This document shows, piece after piece, positions 20,726 to 29,151 of a stretch of DNA of 64,000 bases. The stretch is from DATBVX01 sp963724625 (lineage in GTDB: Bacteria; Pseudomonadota; Gammaproteobacteria; Steroidobacterales; Steroidobacteraceae). The notes under the pieces are model-generated. The model was not told the DNA's origin and ran no database searches. It saw nothing but the letters and a program-made list of their open reading frames with translations. The translations under genes were made by a program, and so were the position numbers. The stretch spans positions 62,001 through 126,000 of the forward strand of contig CAVRVO010000015.1 of assembly GCA_963724625.1 (NCBI GenBank), in the 5' to 3' direction. How positions within the stretch are numbered: the stretch's first letter is position 1; each line of letters begins with the position of its first letter.

Positions 20726-21537
20726 GGAAGATCGCAGCCATCCAGATGACGTCAGGTCCGGAAGTGGCTCAGAACCTCACCACGGCCGCACGGCTACTCG
20801 AGGATGCGGCTGCACAGGGCGCCGCACTCGCGGGGCTACCCGAGAATTTTGCAATCATGGGACGTAGTGAAGCGGACAAGCTCGCCGTATCGGAAACCGA
20901 TGGCGACGGCCCGATTCAGCAATTTCTCGCATCCACCGCGCGGCGACTGAAGCTATGGATCATCGGCGGAACTATTCCCGTGCGGGCCGGCTCCGACGGG
21001 CGCGTCGCTGCCGCGTGCCTGGTCTACGATGAGCGCGGTGAGCGCCGCGCCCGTTACGACAAGATTCATCTGTTCGACGTCAAGTTGCCGGACAAGGCGG
21101 AGGAATATCGGGAATCTGCCACCATCGTACATGGCAGCGAGCCTGTAGTGATCGACTCTCCGGTGGGAAAGCTCGGACTTGCCGTGTGTTACGATGTGCG
21201 CTTCCCGGAACTGTTCAGAAAGATGTCGGCCGCAGGCGCGCAACTGTTCAGTCTGCCCTCGGCCTTTACTGCGCCCACCGGGCGCGCTCACTGGGAAACA
21301 TTGCTTCGCGCCCGTGCCATCGAGAACCTGTGCTTCATGCTGGCACCGGCGCAGGCTGGCGTACACGTGAATGGACGCGAGACTTATGGAGACACGATGA
21401 TCGTGGACTACTGGGGACGCGTAATGACGCGTTTGCCGCACGGCGCAGGCGTGGTCACGGCTGAGCTCGACCTCGAACGGCAAGTGGAAGTGCGCCGTTC
21501 GTTCCCGGCGCTCGAGCATCGAATCTTCAAGAACTGA
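20722..21537 (+). CDS. Nitrilase-family amidase (deaminated-glutathione amidase type)
   Basis: A 271-residue carbon-nitrogen hydrolase. The catalytic triad is visible: Glu41 in GLPENFAIMG, Lys114 in RYDKIHLFDV, and Cys156 in LAVCYDVRFPELF. The sequence style matches the Nit1 group, which removes deaminated glutathione, a metabolite-repair role. Its ATG overlaps the yhdP stop by 4 bases and tldD follows after 13 bases, so one transcript is likely. Confidence 0.9.
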   Translation: MRKIAAIQMTSGPEVAQNLTTAARLLEDAAAQGAALAGLPENFAIMGRSEADKLAVSETDGDGPIQQFLASTARRLKLWIIGGTIPVRAGSDGRVAAACLVYDERGERRARYDKIHLFDVKLPDKAEEYRESATIVHGSEPVVIDSPVGKLGLAVCYDVRFPELFRKMSAAGAQLFSLPSAFTAPTGRAHWETLLRARAIENLCFMLAPAQAGVHVNGRETYGDTMIVDYWGRVMTRLPHGAGVVTAELDLERQVEVRRSFPALEHRIFKN

Positions 21538-21550
21538 TCGATCGCCCACG

Positions 21551-22999
21551 ATGAAACCTGCCAGCGAAAACCCGCTCGCCATCGCCCGCGATGCACTGCT
21601 TGCGCCTTCGGGACTCGACGAAGGTCGTCTCACGCGCGTGTTGGGCTCGCTGATGGGCCACGCCATCGATAACGCGGACCTCTACTTCCAGTTGTCACGC
21701 GAGGAGTCCTGGGCGCTCGAAGACAGCATCGTCAAGGACGGCAGCCACAGCGTCGAACAGGGCGTGGGCGTGCGTGCCATGAGCGGGGAGAAGACCGGCT
21801 TCGCGTATTCAGACGAGATCATTCTGCCAGCGCTGGAAGAAGCGTCGCGCGCGGCACGCGCGATTGCCCGCCAGGGCGATCCGAGGGCGGTCCAGGCGTG
21901 GAAGCCACGCGCAGGACATCGATTGTATCTGCCGATGGACCCGCTGGTGACGATGACCGATGCAGACAAGGTCAGCCTGCTGGAGCGCATCGATGCGGAG
22001 ACGCGCCGCATGGATCCGCGCATCGTGCAGGTCATGGCATCACTCAACGGACTGCACGAAGTCGTCCTGGTAATGACGAGCGACGGTGTGATGGCCGCAG
22101 ACGTCAGGCCCCTGGTGCGTATCAACGTATCGGTGATCGCCGAGCAGAACGGACGGCGTGAACAGGGATTCAGCGGTGGCGGCGGGCGCTTCGGTCTCAA
22201 TGAGATCACTCTCGAGCGCTGCATCGGTCACGCGCGCGAGGCCGTGCGCCAGGCGTTGGTCAATCTGGAGGCGGTTTCGGCGCCAGCCGGCACCATGCCA
22301 GTCGTGCTGGGACCCGGCTGGCCGGGTGTGCTGCTGCACGAGGCGATCGGCCACGGTCTGGAAGGCGACTTCAACCGCAAGGGCACCTCGGCATTCACGA
22401 ACCGCATCGGGCAACGCGTCGCCTCCGAGCTCTGCACTGTCGTCGACGATGGAACGCTGGCTGCGCGTCGTGGTTCGCTCAACATCGACGATGAAGGCAC
22501 GCCTACCCGGTGCACGACCCTGATCGAGAAAGGGGTGCTGAGGGGTTACCTGCAGGACAAACTCAACGCGCGACTCATGGGCATGCAGCCGACCGGTAAC
22601 GGCCGTCGCGAGTCTTTTGCGCATGTCGTCATGCCGCGCATGACGAATACCTACATGCTTGCGGGGCCTCACGATCCCGATGAGATCATCCGCTCGGTGA
22701 AGAAGGGCCTGTACGCGGTCAACTTCGGCGGCGGCCAGGTCGACATTACCTCGGGCAAGTTCGTCTTCTCCGCGAGCGAGGCGTACCTGATCGAGGACGG
22801 CAAGGTCACCGCGCCCGTCAAAGGCGCAACGCTCATCGGCAACGGTCCCGATGTGCTCACGCGCGTCAGCATGGTCGGAAACGATCTCGAGCTCGACGAA
22901 GGCGTGGGCGTGTGCGGCAAAGAGGGCCAAAGCGTGCCCGTCGGCGTCGGGCAGCCGACACTCAAGGTTGATGCCCTCACCGTGGGCGGCACGAGCTGA
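21551..22999 (+). CDS. tldD: Metalloprotease TldD
   Basis: TldD is the zinc-bearing subunit of the TldD/PmbA (TldE) protease that cleaves small unfolded peptides such as microcin precursors and the CcdA antitoxin. The zinc motif HEAIGHGLEGD (HExxxH) is present. Length 482 residues. The partner pmbA lies 7 kb downstream at 30068. A small hairpin follows the stop. Confidence 0.95.
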   Translation: MKPASENPLAIARDALLAPSGLDEGRLTRVLGSLMGHAIDNADLYFQLSREESWALEDSIVKDGSHSVEQGVGVRAMSGEKTGFAYSDEIILPALEEASRAARAIARQGDPRAVQAWKPRAGHRLYLPMDPLVTMTDADKVSLLERIDAETRRMDPRIVQVMASLNGLHEVVLVMTSDGVMAADVRPLVRINVSVIAEQNGRREQGFSGGGGRFGLNEITLERCIGHAREAVRQALVNLEAVSAPAGTMPVVLGPGWPGVLLHEAIGHGLEGDFNRKGTSAFTNRIGQRVASELCTVVDDGTLAARRGSLNIDDEGTPTRCTTLIEKGVLRGYLQDKLNARLMGMQPTGNGRRESFAHVVMPRMTNTYMLAGPHDPDEIIRSVKKGLYAVNFGGGQVDITSGKFVFSASEAYLIEDGKVTAPVKGATLIGNGPDVLTRVSMVGNDLELDEGVGVCGKEGQSVPVGVGQPTLKVDALTVGGTS

Positions 23000-23045
23000 T
23001 CGAACGGGCGGCGCCCCCGGCGCCTCGACCCCAGGTCCTGCGCGC

Positions 23046-23071
23046 GAGTTTCCGCATATCTGTGGAAACTC
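23046..23071 (+). terminator. Hairpin after tldD
   Basis: GAGTTTCC (23046-23053) pairs perfectly with GGAAACTC (23064-23071), about 50 bases after the tldD stop. CACTCCAAAAA follows rather than T residues, so it may be only a 3' stabiliser. The rest of the 267-base gap to 23267 shows no gene. Confidence 0.35.
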
Positions 23072-23266
23072 ACTCCAAAAATCCGTGGCTGCGTCTACCA
23101 GCTCAGCGGGAGACTTGCTCGCGCGGAGGACATTGACTCGTCCGTGTCACGTGCAGGATGCACGCCGCCGCCCTCGGACTGGGCCCTTGCTGCAGCAATG
23201 GCCCGACCGAGGTGCGATCGGCGGCTCGTGAGCCGCCTGGCGATCAGGGAATGAGGTGCAGACACC

Positions 23267-24169
23267 ATGGCCATCAAATACCGGCGACGTTCCTCACCGA
23301 CGAATGTGGATCGGCGCAGCGGCTCGATTCGCCGGAGGTTTCGAATCGCGAGCATCGCGTTTCTCGCAGCCTTTCAATTCGGCGCGTTTGTCGGTCCGGT
23401 GCAAGGTGCGAAGTTCGACGAGAGGATCAAGGCACCACCAGCGCCGACAAACGCGGAACTGAGGGCGTTGATCCGTGACTACTTCGATACCTACGCGCGG
23501 GTCAATGCGAAATCGATCGCTGGCATCGTGAGGGACAAGGCCGCATATCAACAGTGGTTCGAAACTGAGTGGCGCCTGCAGCGTGCGATCGATGCGAAAC
23601 GGCCGCTTGGAGATCTCAGCGAATTCGGCCTCACGTCAAACCGAGATGGTTCCTATTCGGTTGATCTCAGCGAATATCCGCAGTGGGATCCGCTGCCCAC
23701 GCGACTCGATCGGTTTCGGGAGCCGCAACACTTTAGGCTCTATGTCGAGGCACTCAAGGTTCGCGGCTTTCGCGATCAGGATACCGAGGCGCTAAGGGCC
23801 TATATCGCGGGCAACCCGGCGCGGAACCAGGCGAGCATCGCGGAACTCGACGTCACCGACGGATACGTCGCCAGGGTCAAGGCACAGCTTGCGGCGAAAC
23901 AGAAGGCCAGCGCATCGCAGCTGCTCTCATACATCTATCAGACCAATCGCATCACGAAGGAAAACGCGCGCGCGTGGGCGCTCGGGCTGCTCGATGTGCT
24001 CGATCAGCAGCGCCAGCGAATCCTTGAATCGTATCTTCAGGAGCAAGCCGGCAACCTTGCAATCGGGCCGGATGACATTGAGGGTCAGCTGAAGTTCGCG
24101 GTCGACGCAATCGCGTCCGGCGAATTCGAGAGGCAAATGAGTCTGGAGAGAAAGGAGGCTAGGCCATGA
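23267..24169 (+). CDS. Unrecognised exported helical protein (triad gene 1)
   Basis: A 300-residue protein I do not recognise. A long basic N-terminal region leads to RRRFRIASIAFLAAFQFGAF, a hydrophobic segment with an RRxF element, so it could use the Tat or Sec export route; cleavage near PVQGAKF is plausible. The mature part is charged and mainly helical by eye, with no catalytic motif. Its stop overlaps the next gene's start by 4 bases (ATGA), tying it to two further secreted proteins. Confidence 0.7.
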   Translation: MAIKYRRRSSPTNVDRRSGSIRRRFRIASIAFLAAFQFGAFVGPVQGAKFDERIKAPPAPTNAELRALIRDYFDTYARVNAKSIAGIVRDKAAYQQWFETEWRLQRAIDAKRPLGDLSEFGLTSNRDGSYSVDLSEYPQWDPLPTRLDRFREPQHFRLYVEALKVRGFRDQDTEALRAYIAGNPARNQASIAELDVTDGYVARVKAQLAAKQKASASQLLSYIYQTNRITKENARAWALGLLDVLDQQRQRILESYLQEQAGNLAIGPDDIEGQLKFAVDAIASGEFERQMSLERKEARP

Positions 24170-24705
24170 AACACTTCGAAGGCACATGGATCGTGCTGAT
24201 GCTGGCGTCTGCGTTGGTGCCGGCGAATGCAGCGAACGTGCACGCTTCGCTCGCTGTCCCCCACCAAGTTGGTACGACTGAGCGGGCACAGGTTGGCATG
24301 AGTGTGGACGCCCAGACTGCGCTTTTTCTGTTAACGGCGGGCGGTGGTTACACGCTGACCTGCCCCGATACGACACCACTGACCGCGCAGCGGGTTCTGC
24401 AGTTCGCGAGATTGAAGCCGGCGTACCAGGTCTCCGTCTTCGTCCCCGAGGTTATTCCCGCCGAATACCTCATTTCGGGCTGGTATTCCTGGGCCACGCC
24501 CTCCACTCACTACTGCACCTTCAGTTACACGGGCCGCGCGAAGGATGGGTGGGTGAACTTGGTGGGCATTGGCATGAACGTCACGCTGGGCGGCGATGAA
24601 GCTGTGGACGGCGACAGCCTGGTATTTCCCATGGTGAAGACGGCGCCACCGCCGCCGCCGGGCGGCGGGCTCCCATGCCCATCGTGCACCTGCACCCCTC
24701 CATGA
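24166..24705 (+). CDS. Unrecognised small secreted protein (triad gene 2)
   Basis: A 179-residue protein with a typical signal peptide (about 22 residues, ending VPANAAN). The mature part looks beta-rich with an internal disulfide candidate (TLTCPDTT and THYCTFSY). It ends with a proline run, GGG, and a cysteine cluster CPSCTCTPP. I know no family for it. It overlaps the upstream gene by 4 bases and lies 21 bases before the EF-hand-like gene, so all three are probably co-expressed and exported together. Confidence 0.7.
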   Translation: MKHFEGTWIVLMLASALVPANAANVHASLAVPHQVGTTERAQVGMSVDAQTALFLLTAGGGYTLTCPDTTPLTAQRVLQFARLKPAYQVSVFVPEVIPAEYLISGWYSWATPSTHYCTFSYTGRAKDGWVNLVGIGMNVTLGGDEAVDGDSLVFPMVKTAPPPPPGGGLPCPSCTCTPP

Positions 24706-24726
24706 TCGGTCCAGGGAGGACCACAC

Positions 24727-25350
24727 ATGAACCGTATCTCCTGTTCGAGCATCACAGCCGCATTGGTCCTGTCCATCATCCTGCCCTGTGCCAGTGCCTG
24801 GGCGACCTGCAGTCCAATCGTCATTGACGTCGGCAGAAACGGGATCGAACTCGGCGCCGCGGGCGTCGCCGTCTACTTCGACGTCGACAACAACGGAATT
24901 GCCAATCACGTTCAGTGGGTAAAGCCCGGCGGCGACGAAGCATTCCTGGCGCTCGATCGCAATGGCAACGGTGTTATCGACAATGGCGGGGAACTGTTCG
25001 GAGTCGGAACACCCTTGGTTTTCGAGGGGACCAATGCACCCAACGGCTTCGTAGGGCTTGCGCAGTACGATGCGATCGAACTCGGCGGGAACAATGATGG
25101 CTACATCACACAGGATGATGCGATCTGGTCGGCGCTGCGCTTATGGCGGGACATCAATGCCGACGGCGTATCGACTGGCGACGAGATGTTCAACCCCGAG
25201 CGTCTTGGGATCACGGCCTTCGAGACCATCCCAAAGTTCGGCAAGCGCTATGACCCCGCGGGGAACATCTTGCCGTATTGGGCGTGGGCTGCGACCACAG
25301 GCCGGCCGAAACGGGCGGTGATGGTGGATGTATTCTTCCTCGAGATCTAG
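24727..25350 (+). CDS. Secreted calcium-binding-like protein (triad gene 3)
   Basis: A 207-residue exported protein with a signal peptide ending SAWATC. The mature part holds several Asp/Asn/Gly-rich loops: FDVDNNGIANH, LDRNGNGVIDNGGELFG, LGGNNDGYITQDD and DINADGVSTGDE, resembling EF-hand loops. The pattern IVIDVGRNGIEL followed by FDVDNNG and LDRNGNG, then ELFG, is a module I associate with calcium-binding ends of RTX/haemolysin-like proteins. GGAGG precedes the ATG. Calcium binding is inferred and its role is unknown. Confidence 0.75.
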   Translation: MNRISCSSITAALVLSIILPCASAWATCSPIVIDVGRNGIELGAAGVAVYFDVDNNGIANHVQWVKPGGDEAFLALDRNGNGVIDNGGELFGVGTPLVFEGTNAPNGFVGLAQYDAIELGGNNDGYITQDDAIWSALRLWRDINADGVSTGDEMFNPERLGITAFETIPKFGKRYDPAGNILPYWAWAATTGRPKRAVMVDVFFLEI

Positions 25351-25376
25351 CTGCAGAGGCATTTGTCATATCCTCG

Positions 25377-25415
25377 CGGGTGCGTGATCGCTATCGCAGC
25401 GGCACGCACCCGTTT
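25377..25415 (+). terminator. Terminator of the secreted triad
   Basis: CGGGTGCGTG (25377-25386) pairs with CACGCACCCG (25403-25412), with an inner CGCT/AGCG stem, and TTT follows. It lies 27 bases after the third triad gene. Confidence 0.65.
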
Positions 25416-25447
25416 GACCATTTTCCCGCTCGCGTGAACGTCAGCAC

Positions 25448-25500
25448 ACCCGGGTGACAGCTTCGCCTCTAAGGTTCGAAGCGAAATCTGTCACCTGGGT
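25448..25500 (+). repeat. Long hairpin just ahead of a 60-residue ORF
   Basis: ACCCGGGTGACAG pairs with CTGTCACCTGGGT (12 of 13 plus one G-U), with an inner TTCGC/GCGAA stem. It ends 9 bases before the ATG at 25510, so it could block or regulate translation, or be a small extragenic repeat. Its CGGGTGACA core also occurs at the ends of the 54529-54637 inverted repeat. Confidence 0.5.
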
Positions 25501-25509
25501 GGTACGACG

Positions 25510-25692
25510 ATGACGCCGAATCCCTCGATGACCGGCTCGTTCAAGATGACGCTGCCGACTGATCTGCTGAGCGCGCTGCAGGCAACGCCCGTGGAAGACC
25601 CCGGCAAAGACCTGCAGTTGAAGGGGTTGAAGCCTTCCTTCATGGAGCGCCTGTTCGGCCTGTTTTCAGGCTCATCCAGCCGTCGTCGCTGA
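25510..25692 (+). CDS. Hypothetical 60-residue protein
   Basis: A short ORF, MTPNPSMTG onward, with no recognised family. The middle is polar and leucine-containing, and the C-terminus is FMERLFGLFSG followed by a Ser/Arg tail, a possible amphipathic anchor. No good Shine-Dalgarno sequence is visible because a hairpin occupies the leader; an internal ATG at codon 7 is an alternative start. It is bounded by structured DNA on both sides. Coding status is uncertain. Confidence 0.35.
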   Translation: MTPNPSMTGSFKMTLPTDLLSALQATPVEDPGKDLQLKGLKPSFMERLFGLFSGSSSRRR

Positions 25693-25793
25693 AGCCACGA
25701 TGTCCCGCAAGTCACAGCCGGTCGCGCCTGGTTCGCGAAGCACCGCAAAGCGAGCCGGTAGCGCCGCTACGGCCAATCGGACGCCTCAGCAGG

Positions 25794-25856
25794 GGCAGAG
25801 CTCAACCCCACGTTACCCAGCCCGTCTGTGGGGCGCGCGCGCCAGTTGCCTCTGCC
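25794..25856 (+). other. Nested palindromes in an intergenic region
   Basis: GGCAGAG (25794) pairs with CTCTGCC (25850) outside CCCCAC (25806) with GTGGGG (25828). This could be a small structured RNA or leader for the membrane gene at 25915. No known RNA family is recognised. Confidence 0.3.
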
Positions 25857-25914
25857 GCTAGCGCGTAGTCTCGAGTTGTTTATTCGTCGCTGACGATTGA
25901 CTACGATTGCGGTC

Positions 25915-26163
25915 ATGGAGAACCGCGTCGTCAGACTGTCGAAACCGCTCTACGAAGCGCTGCCTTACCTCTACATAGCCGCGGGAATCGGTGGGGCCAC
26001 AGGCTCGTATTTCGTCGCACGCCATCCCTGGTCCGACATCTTGCTGGTGCTCGCCGTCTTCTGCGTGCTGGGAGGCCTGGTCGTGCTTCTCAAGCGGCGT
26101 GATTACCGCGCCAAGCGCGGCGAGTATCGGGGTGCTCCGCTCGACGAGAATTCGCTGCGCTGA
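25915..26163 (+). CDS. Small inner-membrane protein, function unknown
   Basis: An 82-residue protein beginning MENRVVRLSKPLYEALPYLY, with two transmembrane helices (about residues 14-31 and 40-57) and a basic C-terminal tail LLKRRDYRAKRGEYRG. I chose the ATG over an in-frame TTG 6 codons earlier. It is convergent with the ExeA-FHA gene 25 bases away. No family recognised. Confidence 0.6.
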   Translation: MENRVVRLSKPLYEALPYLYIAAGIGGATGSYFVARHPWSDILLVLAVFCVLGGLVVLLKRRDYRAKRGEYRGAPLDENSLR

Positions 26164-26188
26164 GACGCGGGCTGCCTGGCCCGCTCAA

Positions 26189-27436
26189 TCACTGTTCCGC
26201 CCACACCTGTTCGCCCTCGGTGGACGGGATGTCAGCGGGCTCGGCTTCCTGGCGCGGCTGCTTGTGCGCACGCTCGTCGATATACGTGATTTCGTGCTTG
26301 CCCAGCTGCACGACGTCACCGTCGTTGAGATTGTGCTTGCGCACGCGCTTGCCCTTGACGTAGATGCCGTTGGTGCTGTTGAGATCCTCGATCACACAAC
26401 TCTCGGGCGTGGTGATGATCTGGCAGTGATGCCGGCTGATGAACTTGCTGTCGATCGGCAGATCGTTGTCCCTGGTCCGGCCGATGATCACACGCCCCGG
26501 TCTCAGCAGCCGCTCCAGTACTGTCTGACCCTCGAATCCGATCAGGACGCGTGCGACATGAGCCGACGAGTCGCTGCTCTGCACATGTTCGACGGTCGGC
26601 ACCAGCAGACGGCTGCTGCGTGCTGAGAATTCGCCCCACTGCAGCTCGCGAATTGCGGTTTCGACTTCGGCTGCATCCACGTGGTCCTTATCCAGTGCGT
26701 AGGCGGCCATCATCGAGGTATCGCACACCGTATTGATGAGGCGCGGGATTCCGCCGGTGTGTCGGTAGATCAAAGCCATGCATTCATCGCTGAAGATCTG
26801 GCGCCCCTGCGAGCCGGAAACCTCCAGGCGGTGCTGAATGTAGGCGCGCGTGTCGACCTTAGACAGGGGCGTGAGATGAAATCGCAGCCGAATACGCTGG
26901 GCGAGTTGCACGAGTTCCGGTGAGCCCAGCTTGTCGTTGAGCTCCGGCTGGCCCGCCAGGATGATCCGCAACACCTTCTCCTTGGTGGTTTCGATGCCAG
27001 ACAGCAGGCGGACCTCCTCGAGCACCTTGTGGGTCAGGTTCTGTGCCTCGTCGATGATCAGCAGCACTTTGCGGTTGTTAGCGTATTGCTCGATCAGGAA
27101 ATTGTTGAGTGTGCTCAGCACCTCGGCCTTCTTCATCTTGAAGGGTGAGAAGCCGAACTGCACCAGCACCGCCTGCAGGAACTCGGTAGCTGAGAGCTGC
27201 GTCTGGTTGATCTGGGCGACGACTACGTCCTTCTCGAGCTCGCGCAGGAACGTCTCGATAAGGGTGGTCTTGCCAGAACCGATTTCGCCCGTAATGACGA
27301 CGAATCCGTCGGTGAACCAGATGGTCGATTCCATGTACGCCTTGGCGCGTGCATGGTGTTTGCTCAGATAAAGGAATGAGGGGTCCGGGCTAAGGCGGAA
27401 CGGGAGCTCATTGAGTTTGAACAGCTCGAGATACAT
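26189..27436 (-). CDS. ExeA-type AAA ATPase fused to an FHA domain
   Basis: A 415-residue fusion. The N-terminal part resembles ExeA/GspA ATPases: start MYLELFKLNELPFRLSPDP, Walker A GEIGSGKTT (residues 50-58), and Walker B VLLIIDEAQ (Asp129, Glu130). The C-terminal part, from about residue 310, is an FHA domain with IIGRTRDNDLPID, SRHHCQI and LNSTNGIYVKG, which bind phosphothreonine. ExeA acts in assembling type II secretion secretins; here an FHA domain replaces the usual peptidoglycan-binding part, suggesting phospho-signal control. No secretion genes are nearby. Confidence 0.88.
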   Translation of the reverse strand: MYLELFKLNELPFRLSPDPSFLYLSKHHARAKAYMESTIWFTDGFVVITGEIGSGKTTLIETFLRELEKDVVVAQINQTQLSATEFLQAVLVQFGFSPFKMKKAEVLSTLNNFLIEQYANNRKVLLIIDEAQNLTHKVLEEVRLLSGIETTKEKVLRIILAGQPELNDKLGSPELVQLAQRIRLRFHLTPLSKVDTRAYIQHRLEVSGSQGRQIFSDECMALIYRHTGGIPRLINTVCDTSMMAAYALDKDHVDAAEVETAIRELQWGEFSARSSRLLVPTVEHVQSSDSSAHVARVLIGFEGQTVLERLLRPGRVIIGRTRDNDLPIDSKFISRHHCQIITTPESCVIEDLNSTNGIYVKGKRVRKHNLNDGDVVQLGKHEITYIDERAHKQPRQEAEPADIPSTEGEQVWAEQ

Positions 27437-27498
27437 TGTTCGCGACCCGGGGCAGCACTTCTTCGTGCCAGTCTTGATTCAAGTGTAAGGGAAATCCC

Positions 27499-28599
27499 TC
27501 AGCCAGCAGAAATCGGTCGTTGCCGAAGCCGCAGGAGCCGCTTCAGGCGCTGGTCGCGCCGTGCGGCGCTGGACTCCACGACGGTGCAATGGCCGAGTTT
27601 GCGCCGTGGCCGGGCGTTCTTTCCATAATCGTGGTAGTGGAGGTTCGGCTCGTTCAGCCACTGCGTCCGGTCGGGCAGGGTTCCGACAAAATTGAGCATG
27701 GCACAGTGCCCGGTGGGCGCGGTGCTGCCCAGCGGCCAGCCGAGAATGGCCCGAAGGTGATTTTCGAACTGACTCGTGATTGCCCCCTCGATAGTCCAGT
27801 GACCGGAATTGTGCACCCGGGGCGCCATTTCATTCGCCAGCAGACGGCCGCGCACGACGAAGAACTCGATGGCGAGTATCCCCGCATAGTTGAAGTACCT
27901 GAAGATGCTGCGCAGGTGGCGCTCGGCCAGCTTCTGCAGCGAGCGGTGCACGTATGGCGCGGTTGTGTAGCTCAGAATTCCCTCCACGTGCACGTTCTTT
28001 GCCAGAGGATAGACGCGAATCTCGCCCGTCCGGCTGCGTGCGCCGATGATCGAGACCTCGTGGCTGAAATCGACGAACGCTTCATAGATGAGAGCTTGCC
28101 CGCCAAGTTCCGACCAGGCCGCTGAACGATCAGCGCTGTTGCGCAGGACTCTCTGACCCTTCCCGTCATAGCCCAACCGACGCGTCTTGAGTACGCCGGG
28201 CAGCCCTATCTTGCGTATGGCGCGTGCCAGATCCGCCTCCGAATCGACAGCGTCGAACGCCGGGGTCGGTATGCGGAGTTCGCGGAACAATCGCTTTTCG
28301 ATCAGGCGATCCTGCGAGGCTGCAAGTGCGGCCGCTGGCGGTAGTACTACCGTCTGCGCCTCGATGGCAGCCAGGCCTTCCGCCGAGACATTTTCCCAGT
28401 CGAACGTGACGACATCGACTTCACGCGCAAGCTTCGTCAGCAGTGCCACGTCGTTGAGTTCGCCGGTCAGAATCGGCGCAACCTGCGCGGCCGAGGCGTC
28501 GGCACTGCGATCGATGAAGTGGAACTTGAGCCCCAAGGGAAAACCGGCCAGGGCCAGCATGCGCCCAAGCTGGCCGGCACCGATGATGCCGACTTTCAT
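27499..28599 (-). CDS. purK: N5-carboxyaminoimidazole ribonucleotide synthase
   Basis: PurK uses ATP and bicarbonate to carboxylate AIR in purine synthesis. The ATP-grasp protein begins MKVGIIGAGQLGRMLALAG, continues with LKTRRLGYDGKGQRVL and AIEFFVVRGRLLANEMAPRVHNSGHWTIEGA (partly quoted motif NEMAPRVHNSGH). Length 366 residues. Its start overlaps the purE stop by 4 bases. The last 40 or so residues are Arg-rich and differ from the usual end. Confidence 0.94.
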   Translation of the reverse strand: MKVGIIGAGQLGRMLALAGFPLGLKFHFIDRSADASAAQVAPILTGELNDVALLTKLAREVDVVTFDWENVSAEGLAAIEAQTVVLPPAAALAASQDRLIEKRLFRELRIPTPAFDAVDSEADLARAIRKIGLPGVLKTRRLGYDGKGQRVLRNSADRSAAWSELGGQALIYEAFVDFSHEVSIIGARSRTGEIRVYPLAKNVHVEGILSYTTAPYVHRSLQKLAERHLRSIFRYFNYAGILAIEFFVVRGRLLANEMAPRVHNSGHWTIEGAITSQFENHLRAILGWPLGSTAPTGHCAMLNFVGTLPDRTQWLNEPNLHYHDYGKNARPRRKLGHCTVVESSAARRDQRLKRLLRLRQRPISAG

Positions 28600-29102
28600 C
28601 CTGCGGGAGCCGTGGAGCGGCGAGGATCGCCGGCCTTGAGCACTTCCTGCGTCTGGGCGTGACGGAACGCCTTGAGCGACTGATCGATCTCGGGATGCTT
28701 GTTGGCGAGGATGGCAGCAGCCAGCAATCCAGCATTCGTCGCCCCGGCGCTGCCGATCGCGACAGTCGCCACCGGCACGCCTGCCGGCATCTGCACGATC
28801 GAGAGCAGGGAGTCCAGACCGCTCAGGGTTTTCGACTGTACCGGGACCCCGAGCACTGGAAGAGTGGTTTTTGCGGCCGTCATGCCGGGAAGATGTGCCG
28901 CGCCTCCCGCGCCGGCGATGATCACTTCGAGGCCGCGCTGCTGCGCGGTGCTCGCGTACTCGAACAGCAAGTCTGGCGTGCGGTGCGCCGACACGACACG
29001 CACTTCATGTGCCACGCCGAGCCGCTCGAGGATTTCCGCTGCCGGACGCATCGTCTCCCAATCGGACGAGGAGCCCATGATGATGCCGACCAGCGGTTTC
29101 AT
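28596..29102 (-). CDS. purE: N5-CAIR mutase
   Basis: PurE converts N5-CAIR to CAIR, directly after PurK. The sequence begins KPLVGIIMGSSSDWETM and contains VVSAHRTP and AGAGGAAHLPGM, the substrate-binding loops. The chosen ATG gives a 168-residue protein of normal length; the open frame runs on upstream without similarity. It overlaps purK by 4 bases (ATGA). Confidence 0.95.
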   Translation of the reverse strand: MKPLVGIIMGSSSDWETMRPAAEILERLGVAHEVRVVSAHRTPDLLFEYASTAQQRGLEVIIAGAGGAAHLPGMTAAKTTLPVLGVPVQSKTLSGLDSLLSIVQMPAGVPVATVAIGSAGATNAGLLAAAILANKHPEIDQSLKAFRHAQTQEVLKAGDPRRSTAPAG

Positions 29103-29151
29103 GCGGGAATTGTAGCACGCACGCCCGCAGCGACCGCTGACGAGCCAGCGC

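Noticed and set aside
25699..25863. A 54-residue ORF starting MSRKSQPVAPG
   Set aside because: No ribosome-binding site; it runs through a structured palindrome and is Ser/Ala/Arg-rich like random high-GC frames.
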